Source of the DNA: Thalassia testudinum
Taxonomy: Eukaryota > Streptophyta > Magnoliopsida > Alismatales > Hydrocharitaceae
DNA: 64,000 bases
Assembly (NCBI GenBank): GCA_037157565.1
Contig: JAZHRO010000013.1
Location: 113,164,001 to 113,228,000, forward strand
Direction: 5' to 3'
Shown one piece after another: positions 20,761 through 32,770 of the stretch. Made by a program: the position numbers and the translations under genes. The notes below the pieces were generated by a model. That model searched no databases. It saw only the letters and a list, made by a program, of their open reading frames with translations, and was not told the origin of the DNA. Position 1 is the stretch's first letter; each line of letters begins with the position of its first letter.

Positions 20761-21432
20761 GCTTCCACTTGAGGCAAGCTTTTGATTTAACGTTCACGCA
20801 TCCTTGGCCGTTGGATCAAGATCCAATGGCCGAAATCTCGCCTTGCTCGCGCCTTCAGATGATGAGAGCGCCGAAGGAGAGAGAGTGGGCGACGTGGTGT
20901 GTTTCTGGGCGAGAGAGAGAGAGAGAGCAGTAGCTGACTTTGGCCGATTTGGGCGGCTGAGATGGCACCACATGGCGCCATCTTAGCCGTTCATCTTCTG
21001 TGACTTGTAGGTGTTACGGATGTCGAATTGGACCTATTTTCATGCCTTTGGGTTGCAATCATCTATCCAAACCCATCTGTGCGGTTGAATTTGTCATCTG
21101 AAGTGTGGATTTATACCATCCTGGCCCTTGATATCTGACCTTCCTTGGATTATATTTGATAATATGGAAGTTCAATCAAGGCGATCTTGGAGTCGTTGAA
21201 CTCCGATCGTCGCCCTGATCAGATCCGTACAGTTGGATCTTCAATCCGAGGCCCCGATTAAATGTTGCCCTGTTACCTAATCACAAAAAGGGAAAATTAA
21301 CCTAAACTTTATACAACCTAACCTAAATGCAAGATGATGCATATTATGCAATATTTATAATATATGATGCAACTCTATGTCTAAGAACGCACAAAAATAG
21401 ACGGTTTATGTGATATAAACGTGTTTACATCA
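20761..21432 (-). repeat. LTR B1, second part (U3 end)
   Basis: Continues LTR B1 after the C2 insertion. It shares CGTTGGATC-type and CACATGGCGCCATCTT words with 63.8-63.9 kb. The outer end is a 22-bp near-palindrome at 21,411-21,432 (arms TGATATAAAC and GTTTACATCA, one mismatch). Without C2 the visible LTR is about 1.6 kb. Confidence 0.72.
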
Positions 21433-22726
21433 CAAATCAATTTTTTCTTTTTTTTAATGATATAAATCACACCTTGTCACTTAAATAATATGCATGATAA
21501 CATCCATTTCGTAACCAATTATAACGTGTAATAAGGATGCAATGTTTACTATGATGAGTAGGTAGGTGATTCGTACTTTTCAAGAAGGTTCTCCTTACTA
21601 GTTGCTCTCTACGTTGGATCATTATCCCTATCATATATCCTTTTAGCCCTCCACGAGTCCCCTATGGAGAATGTTATTTGGAATAGACCCCCAAAACATA
21701 CATGGATATTATCAAGAAGTTACTTTCAAATAGACAACCTTTGGAAAGTTTATGTTGCCTATGGGTCAGACACTAGGAGAGTCGTAGATGCAACTAGACT
21801 TGACCAATGGGCTAGATCACAACCTATTTGTTGCTTGTTTAGCGTGGTCATGGTTCGACTTTAGATTTAAGCAATTTGGCTTCATACTAGCTCGATCCAA
21901 CCTAAGCTTTGTCTCGGATCACCAAGCTAGCTTGAGTAGAATGGGCATAACAAGAAATGAGTAAGTGCTTAGCAAAGAATAAAAATAGTAGCATGAACAA
22001 GCAATTAATCAACTTATTTGTTTATTTTACTTGATTTAGCCTACATAATGATGAAGGAGGAACTTTACCCTAAAAGGTAGATAAAGGCCCAAGAGAGACC
22101 CACAACTTGTTTAGGCGAATATGAGGCCTTACGACCCATTAAAACCCTTAGGAACATCTAATAAGTAGACATGACTGCTAGGAGGGTTTGGCCAAAAGAT
22201 TGGAGGATATTTGCCAAATGATCCAATTGTTTAGGCAAGAACAACTGACAAAATAGGTGCCTCCCACTCAAGGACTCTCTTGGCAAAGGGCTTTTGTTAA
22301 CACAAACCTTCCTAGCAAACTATAGGTAGACTTGATTGAGAAGGAGAATTCGCTAGGCCAGTAATCATCTTAGGTAGAGATAGATGGATGATAACAGTTT
22401 GACTACTAGAAATTGCCAAACTAGCCATTGAAATCCTCATAATAGATTTGTTGAGATTCTTGTAATGAACCTATAAGGAAAGACAAAATGATGACGATAG
22501 AACACATCAAGTTTGGAAGAGGCGTGTCCACTAACAAATTCCAAAAAAGAACCCATCATTAATCCCAAAATCAACTTTCCTTGGTCTCCTTAGACAAATC
22601 TTAAGGCCCTGCTTGGAAGAGGTTTAAAGTTTAAAATGGGGTAAAATTTAGGAAGTTCTAAGGTTTTAAGAGTGGTGATGTGATGTATCATGCTCCACAA
22701 CCTTTCAATGGATCTGAAACTAGGTT
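21433..22726. other. Unclassified intergenic sequence
   Basis: No coding frame, PBS, PPT or repeat partner found in the window. Moderately AT-rich. It could be old retroelement or true single-copy spacer; I cannot tell. Confidence 0.4.
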
Positions 22727-24437
22727 AGTAGATGTGCTAGATTAGGTTCTAGCTAACTAGGGTGGCTAGGAATGCAAGTAGTTTAACCTTTTTATTATCA
22801 TGTTAATGATCAATTATTAGCCCTCATTATTTCAAGTGATATATGGCATACCCTACATGATTAATAACCAACTGTTAACCCTGAAGATATTACAATATTA
22901 AAACATGGCATCCATAACATGGTAATATGAAAAGGGACACAAAGGAGCTAATCATAAGATTTACATAAAGCATAAATAGAACATAAGCCACACACATATA
23001 TAAATGCTTCAAAGAACATGCTCATCACACAATATATACAAGAGCCATATGTTGTATAAAATAAGCATTTGAAATTTACTTTGACTCAAATACTTAGGTT
23101 GATGCCTAGAAAACCCTAACATCAAAGATTGATAAAGAATGACCTACATAACAGGAACCACATGAGAAGAACTAGTTTATTCTCATTTCATGATTCTTAC
23201 GAGAAACAAAGTATGCATATAGGTGGCATAGCACAATACCCCACGTATTGTGCCTCCTCAAATAAGTCTCGCCTAAAGGGACTCCCTTCTTCTCGATAGC
23301 GAAATGAAGCTCTTTGCACCAAGAACACTTGATTCCTTTGTGTGTAGTGAAATGTCTTGCGTCCCACAAACCCTTTCATGATTTCCAAGGTGACCCTCAC
23401 CTTGAATCCTTCATGAATAGGCCTTGCCATGGATTCAATAACCCATAGTAGCTTCAGTCAACTGTTTGGTTACAACATTATCCCAAGAGCCTTCATATGT
23501 CGATCAAGATCCAAGGCTTCAAGCTCTAGCCAAATGACCATGAGCTCTCTTGGTCATTGCCCTTGTGCATGAGGTACAAGGGGGTAGTGGTTGGCTGATG
23601 TGCTAGTTATCTACTTTCTTCCTCTCTCTCCTTCAATCGCTCGAGTCAGGAAAAGGAAGAAGATGAAGAAGAAGATCTAAGTGATGGCTGGAGATGCTTC
23701 TTTTCTTTGCTTGGAGGAGTATGCACACAATCAATTGATTTGATTAAAATTAATTAGGGTTTCCCAATTAGGTTTTGGGAGATATTTATAGGGTTTCGAA
23801 TCTAATTCTAATATAATGTAAACCCTTGGATCTCCATCCAAGGGTTGGGATTCAATCCCACTTGAATTTTATAGGATTGACTCCTAATAACTTATGGGAT
23901 GTTTAGATCGAGTATCTAAACATTAATTATTTGCAATCCAACCCATTGATTTTGTACCTAACGAAATTAGGTGTAATTAATCACCTAATTAGATGCAATT
24001 TAACTATTTAAATCACATTAATCAATCACATAAGTAGGAACATGCCAAAATCATTATTGGTTTCATCATGCTAATAATGAAGAGTATAAGATTAGTGGAA
24101 TTATTGTGCTATGCCACCCTCAAGTATTCTAAATACTCATGAATCCTTCACATTGGAAGACATTTGTAATCTCGAGGATTAAATCCCTAATTCACTGTCC
24201 ATCCTATGATGGGTTACACATTTTTCATGTTTTCCTTATTTCATTGGGATGAGAATAAAGATTAGATCCTTTCCTAAAGTAATGTCTCATTCTCTTTCAT
24301 GTATGGGTCTAATATGAATTTTGTACATCCCAATATACATGGAGTGAGCCCAAGTCTCCTAACCTACTATATACACTTATAACAACGAATTTGTGTAATT
24401 ACTTTAAGGGATCATTTGTCTCCTATGCCCTCATATG
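22727..24437 (-). repeat. LTR F1 (copia-like), reverse orientation
   Basis: About 1.7 kb repeated in the same orientation at 28,619-30,350, roughly 95% identical by eye. A minus-strand TATA box (CTATAAATAT at 23,782-23,791) in both copies supports reverse orientation. The outer U3 end is cut by LTR L at 24,438; the other copy shows that about 25 bp are missing. Small frames near 23.2-23.4 kb are not conserved between the copies. Confidence 0.65.
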
Positions 24438-25864
24438 TGTTGGTGCAAGGACACCATGATCGTTAATTTTGATGATAACAAAATACTTGTAATTTAACAT
24501 TTGTAATTTGAGTTTATGAGTTTCAGAAAAATTGCAAGTGGATACAAGTGTAAAGGAGCTCAAGCTTGCGTCCATGGCAGACTGGAGGAGCTTGATGGAG
24601 GAGAAGGAGCTTTGCTTGGAGCGAGAGCTTGAAGAAAGGAAAAGAAGAATTGGATAGATGTTTTGCTTATCTTGTACTTTTGTCTTTATATTCTTTGCTC
24701 TTTATTTTGTCTAGATGTTTGTTAAAGAGCCTTAAAGTTACCAAACAGTAGTCCTAGGAACACATACATAAACCCAAGATACTTAGGCTTTTCGTAGAGA
24801 ACTTAGAAAGCCAAAATAGGCATTAGGCAGCCTGATCAGACGTCCAATTTGAAAATTAGATGTCTAATCTTAGACTTTAAGACGTCTGACTATTTGATCA
24901 AACGTCCAAACACTTAGGTTGGACTTAGTGGTTTCTGTTTGTTAATTTCAGATGTCCAGCCTGTAGTCTAAATGTCTTAAAAGATGTCTGATGACCTTGC
25001 CAGACATCTAATTAGAGGACTGTTGGCTTTATCAGACTGATCTTAGAGGGTTAACCTTTTATCTGACTTATAAACACTTTCAGATGTCTGTAGTGAGCCT
25101 TAGACGTTTGATAAGTAGACGTTAGGCCCAAATCACCTTTTGTCAGATGATTATAGACGTTTAGCCTTGAAAAATACATACCCATTGAAGATTACATTTC
25201 TAGACATCTAAACTTTGTGCCAGATGACCAGCCTGTTGTCTAACCAACTTATCCTAGAACCCTATTTAGGTCTGAACGAAATCAAGAAGGAAACCTGTCT
25301 TAAATTAGACGTCTAACCTTAAGTCCAGACGTCTGAAAAGTAACCTTTAGACATCTGTCTTGATTTAACCTAGTTCAGATCTTCCACCCTTCTAGATCAA
25401 ATGGCTAATTCCTAAATCAGACGATAACCCAGACATCTGATAATAAGACATTTGATAACCCTGTCAGAATCGGAAATAACCCCAATTCTAGCCTAATTTG
25501 CCTAAGATTTGTTTCCAACGGCTAGAGAAGCCTTCTAATGGCTAGATGAGGCTTCTAAACCCTTCTTAGGACCTCTATAAATAGAGGAGCACCCTTCCTA
25601 AGCTAAAATACACCTTGAGAAACTACTTCCACATCTATTTGTGTCCAAAAGAAGATGGAAATCACTTGGAGAAGTGTCATTGCTCTCTCGTCTACATAAT
25701 CTTCATCTGAGTGCACCGATCCACTACGCACTTCACTCCTATCTCAGGAAGTACCCGTTGCCTATAGAAGCTAAGTTTTAGACTAATACTTTGTGGCTCT
25801 ATAGGACTGTTGTTTTATTTATTTTTTAGTTGGGTATTCGCTTTGCGAATTTCTGTCTCCTTCA
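24438..25864 (+). repeat. LTR L (SIRE/Maximus-like Ty1/copia)
   Basis: Starts TGTTGGTGCAAGGACACC and continues with a TTTTGATGATAACAAA word typical of SIRE-type copia LTRs; ends ...TGTCTCCTTCA. It holds many copies of an AGACGTCTGA-like word between 24,835 and 25,450. No iMet PBS follows and the left flank ATATG is not repeated on the right, so it is a truncated element rather than a clean solo LTR. No copia pol is present. Confidence 0.6.
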
Positions 25865-25884
25865 TGGGAAAAAATTCTCCTCGT

Positions 25885-25896
25885 GAAGAGGAGGGG
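25885..25896 (+). promoter_or_regulatory. Polypurine tract left of LTR E
   Basis: GAAGAGGAGGGG lies directly before TGATAAACACGC, the start of LTR E, as expected for the 3' end of an internal domain. Only about 32 bases of that domain (25,865-25,896) remain. Confidence 0.6.
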
Positions 25897-27384
25897 TGAT
25901 AAACACGCATAAATTCATGATAAAATGCTTATCTATGATAGTTCCTAAGCCTAGCATTGCATTCCATAAGTATAAATAGTTCACAACATGCCTTACATTG
26001 CATTTAGGATAATTGGTGTATATTGTATAGTAATTTTGACATTTATGACCAGGAGGCAATGTGACATCTTTATAGGCTTCAGATAAGAAATTCGATCATA
26101 CGGATGGATCCGAAGCGACCATCACAGTTTGTCTACGTAGAAATCACCTCGATTCAAGCATCGTGGCATCCTCTGCAAGCAAGGAAAGGTGGACGGTCCA
26201 GATGATGCCACGTAGCACCATCTGAAGCGCCCAATGTCACCCAGCATCCTTCCAAAGGGGTATCCAACAAGCAATCTCAACTGCTGGATGCAAATCCAAC
26301 GGCTAAGAGCCCTCCTCCACTGTGCGCCCTAAGATGTCCTCTCGACCATTTGGACGGTTGGGTACCCGGCCACCAAGTGACGGGTGTGGGTTCAAATCCC
26401 CGCGGCCCCCCCCAATTGAGCAATTACCACACGTGCTCGCATGGGCGTAGCGCAGTGGGCGTGCTTGGGTGTAAGGCAGCGCCAGCGTAGCATGACTAGG
26501 CACAGTTGTGGACGCCAGTGAGCATGCACGCACGACATGGCGCGGAAGGCACGGGCGTGTGATGCGTGCGCCAGTAGTGGAGCGGATCTTCAGCAGCAGC
26601 CTGGGCGAGTCTTTAGGGACGCTTGCAGTAGTCACTAATTGCCTGTGTGTGGGAAGCCCTTCTTCTCTTCACTATAAAAGGACCCCTACACCTCCCCTTC
26701 CTCTTCATCTCTACCTACTCTACTCCCACCTACTCTTAGGCTCTAGTAGCCTACCAAGCTCCATTAGAGCTTATTCCCAAGCTCCAAAGGCCTCCCATTA
26801 GTGTAATGTTACTATATCCCACCAAATATTCATCCTCCATCTCACCACCTTCATAGGAAGCCTCGGAGCCGTCCGTCCACCTCCATTCCGGTAGAAGATC
26901 GCCTCCATCTCCTCATCCCCATTCCAGAGCCTTGGTGAAGCATTCCTCTACCCGACGTCCTCCTGCATCTCACCTCCGTCATCTAGCACCTCACCCTCTT
27001 CATCCAAGCTGCCGCCAAGTGCTGTTGTCTAGCCAAATAGCCGATTTGGGAGATTTCTTCTCACCCCTATCTCTTTTATATTTTAGCACATTGTAATCGA
27101 CATTTGAATAACATTTTGAAATATCATATTTGTTTCTCCATTTTGTGAAGTTATCTTTCTTGTCTTTTTATTTCAAAAACACCAAAAAAATCACAAAACC
27201 CTAAAACACTAAAATGAAACGAAATGAAGCACAGATTCCAACGAAAGTAAACATCTTCTCCTTGTGTTCGACCCGGGACTCCCTTGGAGTTTTGGTTAAA
27301 AATTATATTTGAGAACGTGTTTTGCGAACTATGACGATGGGTTTCTCCTAACCCTAATTTTACTTCGCCAAAACCCGTTCATCA
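25897..27384 (+). repeat. LTR E, 1,488 bp (Athila/Tat-like)
   Basis: Begins TGAT and ends ATCA. TATA box ACTATAAAAG at 26,671-26,680. The R-U5 part contains the TGTTCGACCCGGGACTCCC word usual near the 3' end of plant gypsy LTRs. It is unusual in having a PPT on the left and a PBS on the right. tRNA-like words (GGTTCAAATCC near 26,390 and TAGCGCAGTGGG near 26,447) occur in U3. Confidence 0.75.
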
Positions 27385-28618
27385 TTTTGGCGCCGTTGCC
27401 TGGGAGGCAACGGAGTTTGCTTTCTTATTTTCTGTGTTTCTTTGCATTTGCTTATTATTGACCCCACTTGCCTCTGATTTACTGTCTTGTAGGTACCTTA
27501 GCAAGGAGATCCAAGTGTGGTAGATCGAAGTAAAGTGCAGGTAGAGTAATTTGTAAGTACCCCCACATTCCCCTCCACTAGTTTCATTTTTCCACATCAA
27601 TAACCAAGACCTAATCTAGTTAGGTGTTTACATAAACCCTAGGATAGAATTTGTTTGTCTTGTTTGTCATTTCCAATCATCTTACCCTCGCATATTAAAA
27701 AAATAAAAACAAAACAAAAAGATACTTCTTGTGGGATAAATCAACATACACACTACATACACTCACTTTTGAGGCATATAACCTAACTTGATTTTTATCT
27801 ACTCAACTGGGATTCTGACCTGTGGAATTGGTACACCAATTCAATACATAAAGGAGTAGGAATCATACTAGGTTAATCACCTTTTTGTGGGCCCTAATCG
27901 ATGGTGCATTTGGGCTAGTTGATTAAATTGTTTGGGCTGTACCACCTAATCTAAAAGGAATTCAATTTGTAGCTACCCCATGGGATTCAATAACTAAGTC
28001 AAACCAGGCACTCCATATTTTGATTGATTTGTAACGGAAAATACTTGAACTTGTGATTTCAAACTTGGTTTGCCTCCTAGAAATTTGATTGAATATACCT
28101 AATATTTGAACCCTAAAAGCTACTAAGCGAGATTCGAACCCTAAAACATACTTCATTATCAATAATCTTGCCTGAAAACTTTTTAGTTATGCACATACAC
28201 ACATTTTCAATGAATCATTAAGGGCACAACCCATTAAGGGCCCATCACATTGCTAAAGCACTAAATATCTCAAGCCTAACTAACATTGATTAGATGTTGG
28301 GTATAAGGACTGATTCGCTCTTCAGGGCCCAGATTGAGATTGTTCACAATTACCCTGCTTATATTAGTTAATCTAATGTCTAGCTAGGGGAGTGTCAAAC
28401 GACTATGGCTGAGGGGTACACTGGGAACCAGAGGCACAAGTCAAAGGAAGAACCTTTTCCCTAGCCCATCCTTCTAACTGGTTGAATTGATTGGATACAA
28501 GTATAGTAAATCATCTATAATCTTAAGACGAATTCTGAGAGTCTGTAAACCTTTAGGCTACCCAACCTAAGCACAGGCTTGTATTTTTGTGCTGTAGGGT
28601 GGCTAGGATTAATAGATG
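27385..28618 (+). mobile_element. 5' leader of element E with PBS
   Basis: PBS TGGCGCCGTTGCCTGGG at 27,388-27,404, matching tRNA-Asp with one mismatch. Bases 27,393-27,413 form a perfect 8-bp hairpin (CCGTTGCC, loop TGGGA, GGCAACGG). The following ~1.2 kb is non-coding leader-like sequence, ending at LTR F2. No gag appears. Confidence 0.6.
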
Positions 28619-30350
28619 TGTTGGATTAGGTTCTAACTAACTAGGGTGGCTAGGATTGCAAGTAGTTTAACCTTTTTATTACCATGTTAACGATCAATTA
28701 TTTGCCCTCATTATTTCAAGTGATATATGGCATACACTACATGATTAATAACCAACTATTAACCTTGAAGATATTGCAACAGTAAAACATGGCATCCATA
28801 ATATGGAAATATGAAAAGGGACAAAAAGGAGCTATTCATAAGATTTACATAAAGCATAAATAGAACATAATCCACACGCATATATAAATGCTTCAAAGAA
28901 CATGCTCATCACACAATATATACAAGAGCCATATGTTTTTTAAAATAAGCAATTGAAATTTACTTTAACTCAAATACTCAGGTTGATGCCTGGAAAACCC
29001 TAACATCAGAAATTGATAAAGAATGACCTACATAACAGGAACCACATGAGAAGAACTAGTTTATTCTCATTTCGTGATTCTTATGAGTAATAAAGTATAC
29101 ATGTAGGTGGCATAGCACAGTACCCTATGTATTGTGCCTCCTCAAATAAGTCTTGCCTAAAGGGACTCCCTTCTTCTTGATAGGCAGATGAAGCTCTTTG
29201 CACCAGGAACACTTGATTCCTTCATGTGTAGTGCAATGTTTTGCATCCCCTGAACCCTTTCATGATTTTCAAGGTGACCCTTGCCTTGAATCCTCCAAGA
29301 ATAGGCCTTGCCATGGATTCAATAACCTATAGTAGCTTCAATCGGATGTTTGGTTACAAGATTAAGCCAAGAGCCTTCATGTGTCGATCAAGATCCAAGG
29401 CTTCAAGCTCTAGCTAGATGACCATGAGCTCTCATGGTCATTGCCCTTGTGCGTGAGGTACAAGGGTGTCGTGGTTGGCTGATGTGCTGGTTATCCGCTT
29501 TCTTCCTCTCTCTGCTTCAATCGCTCGAGTCAAAAAAAAGAAGATGAAGAAGAAGATCTAAGTGATGGCTGGAGATGCTTTTTTTCTTCTTTTCTTTGCT
29601 TGGAGGAGTATGCACATGATCAATTGATTTGATTAAAATTAATTAGGGTTTCCCAATTAGGTTTTGGGAGATATTTATAGGGTTCCAAATCTAATTCCAA
29701 TATGGTGTGAACCCTTGGATTTCCATCCAAGGGTTGGGATTCAATCCCACTTGAATTTTATAGGATTGACTCCTAATAACTTATGGGATGTTTAGATCAA
29801 GTATCTAAATATTAATTATTCGAAATCCAACCCGTCGATTTTGTACCTAATTAAATTAGGTGTAATTAATCACCCAATTAGATGCAATTTAACTATTTAA
29901 ATCACATTAATCAATCATATAAGTAGGGAATTACCAAAATCATTATTGGTTTCATCATGCTAGTAATGAAGAGTTTAGGATTAATGGAAATGTGGTGCTA
30001 TGCCACCCTCAAGTATTCTAAATACCCATGAATCCTTCTCACTAAAAGACAATTATAATCTCTAGGATTAAATCCCTAATTCACTGTCCATCCTATGATG
30101 GGTTACACATTTTTCATGATTTCCTTATTTCATTGGGATGAGAATAAAGATTAGATCCTTTCCTAAAGGAATGTCTCATTCTCTTTCATGTATGGGTCTA
30201 ATATGAATTTTGTACATCCCAATATACATGGAGTGAGCCCAAATCTCCCAATCTACTGTGTACACTTATAACAATGAATTTGTGTAATTCCTTCGAGAGA
30301 TCATTTATCTCCTGTGCCCTCATATGCACACTAGCTTTCCAATTTCAACA
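28619..30350 (-). repeat. LTR F2 (copia-like), reverse orientation
   Basis: Second, more complete copy of F1. The U3 end on the minus strand starts TGTTGAAATTGGAAAGC (30,350 leftwards). Minus-strand TATA box at 29,671-29,680. No iMet PBS is found beside its inner end near 28,600, so it may be a solo or truncated LTR. Left border approximate. Confidence 0.65.
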
Positions 30351-31689
30351 CCAAGTTGAGTGCATTAACTATTGATTCATCAAATGTGCATATTCAAACA
30401 CAAAGAGACACATATTTGTCACAGGTCAGAGGATACATCTTCTCTTTAACTGTGATAAGAGAAGAACTTCTACATCGTCATCTTGTCAAGTTAACTCCTT
30501 GACTCAACTTGCATGACAACCCCAAATCTATATTCCCACATACTGGATGTGCACCAGAAGCATCAATCAAGCAGCAATCTATAAAGAAGATTGCTACTCT
30601 TCTCAGACTGAAGCCATTAGTTGCATATCATGAAGATTCTTGATGACTTATTAAAATCCTTAATCTAATCCATTTGGATTCTTCAATACCTATTATCAGT
30701 ATATGTCGAGTGGTAATCATCATTGATTAGAGAGATAAGCGCCGTAGTATAGTCGAAGAAAATTGAATCGACATTTGAATTTTTAAGTACTTGAAAAACA
30801 TTGAGTTCCAAGGTCATTTGCAAGGAGCAAACAGTTGTAATTCAATCCACTAATTGAATAAAAATGATGAGCACAATATTCAAGTCACAGGTAATGATAT
30901 GCAGTAAATAATCAATCAAAAATATATTCAATAAATAGTCAAATTGTATCTCAAGATCAGTAGACAAAAATATAATAGAGTCAAAAAAGTGGTGGTTGAT
31001 ACCACCAATATACTCTCAACACCTAGGCTCAACTTAAACTCAATATCAGATTCTTTCAACACTATTCTTAATCTTTCAAACACTTAGCCATTTTTTCAAG
31101 TTGAGCTTTGCTTTATACTTAGCCAAGTTAGATGCAGGTGGAGAACTACAGATATCTTAAAGTTTCAAATCAGACTTAAGTTCAAACATTTGATGGGTTC
31201 ACTCAAAGCAAAACCTCCCTTTCCCTCTCAGTATACCTTCCTTTCTCTCTCTCTTTGTTTACCCGGTTCAATTCCAGACCAAACTCGATTCGGCATAGGA
31301 GGCCCACACTTGCATGGCGTAGGCGAGTGTGCGACGTGTGCAAGGCACATGCATGGGCGACCCAACCCCTCGTGTACTGGGCGTTAAGCCTAAAGACAAA
31401 GTTCATTAAATATGCATTTTCAATTTATCATCTTCCGATGTGGGACAATACTTGTCGCCTCTTCTGCGTGCGTGTATCTTGGGACAGGCCTTCCAAATCA
31501 AGTTACTACTAGGGCTCTCTTCTTCAATTAAGGCTGCAGGTGGTTTCCTGATGTGGTTCCACAGCTTTTGGGTGCTATGGTGAGGTCGATGGATGAGGAA
31601 CGAACTCAGACGTGGTGGGCAATGAATGGTAACACAGAAAACCCCTGTCAAAACACATTTCTTGAGGACATTCAAGTGTCCAACTATTT
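30351..31689. other. Unclassified sequence, probable old retroelement
   Basis: About 1.3 kb with no readable protein domain. It includes a word CTTCCGATGTGGGAC near 31,431, often seen in plant LTRs. The frames at 31.2-31.7 kb are short and overlap on both strands, so not accepted as genes. Confidence 0.35.
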
Positions 31690-32770
31690 ACACGATTGTC
31701 CATCTTCTGTGCATACCTTCACGCCCGGTTGAATGGCGTAAAAGATAGCGCTGGATGGGAGGTAACCCATCAATTTTCTGCTTTTCTTTTTCCTTTCTTT
31801 TTCCAAGTTTTGACCATCCTAAACCCGACCACCCTTCACTAAGGTGTCCCTATTCCCTCCTAATGCATGAGGACATTGAATATCATAAGCATGGGGGGGT
31901 GTTTTTAAAATTTTGACAAGCAATTTAGGATTTTCAAAGCCTAAAAACATGCATTTTCTTTTCACATTTTAATTTCTTGCATGCATACCCAAAAAAATTA
32001 AAAATAATTAAAAATAAAAAATAAAAATGTTGAAAAATTTTTAAGGAAAATTTTAAAATCAGGTCTAAGGTTGAAAAACTCACTTTTGGTACAATGGGAT
32101 TTAATCTTTAATAAACTAGGGATGAGGATACGGATCTGATCATTAGAATCTTAGGGTCTATTTTTAGACCAAATCAGATATCCTTGTCCAAAATTCCACC
32201 TGAACTTGTGATAGTTCAGGTGACTTGATCCTCTTTTGTAATATGGAAAGTATCTGGCTTAGTTTCTGATTCAAAACTTGCTTTTCTTGTGAAACTCCCT
32301 GTGTCAAATTTCACACATAAGCCAACACCTAAAAATCACTAAAAATTAGAAAAACCCCCTTGTTTGGACTTAGTAAAAGTCTGAAGTAGATCATTGGTTT
32401 GAGTTCTCACCGTCAAGAAGGAGGAAAATACCTCCTTTTAGGACTCGATGTCAACATGTTACCACCTCAGCACTGCTCCATATTTATATTTCATACCTTT
32501 AGATGGAGCATTAAAGTGCATTTTAGCAGCTCAAGTGTCTTGGACGATGCTCTACCTATAGTGTCGAAGCAAGAACTTGAGTTTGCTTGGGGCGCCTCTT
32601 TACACCGCATTATGTTCTAGGGTTGTGACCTCCTGGGTGGTGTCATGGACTGTGCTATCTCAAAGTACTGGCGCCAAAGCCCCCTTGAGGATTGGTAACG
32701 GGAATGATGATCCCGGCACATCTTTTGTAAGACTAAGCTAAAAATAAGCACGGGGGAGACAAAAATAAGC
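31690..32770 (+). mobile_element. 3' internal remnant of an Athila-like element (K)
   Basis: Matches the post-pol region of family A: GGCGTAAAAGATAGCGCT then hairpin ATGGGAGGTAACCCAT at 31,755-31,770, and a first purine-rich tract GCATGGGGGGGTG near 31,890. A second tract GCACGGGGGAGA lies near 32,746. The LTR that should follow is replaced by LTR G at 32,771. Confidence 0.55.

Noticed and set aside
24835..25450. GACGTC word array as a CRISPR-like array or satellite
   Set aside because: Spacing and unit sequence are irregular and the genome is a plant nuclear one; it is a motif cluster inside an LTR.
26340..26480. Possible functional tRNA gene in LTR E (GGTTCAAATCC, TAGCGCAGTGG)
   Set aside because: The B-box-like word lies before the A-box-like word, and the arms do not form a full cloverleaf; kept only as a tRNA-like remnant in the findings.
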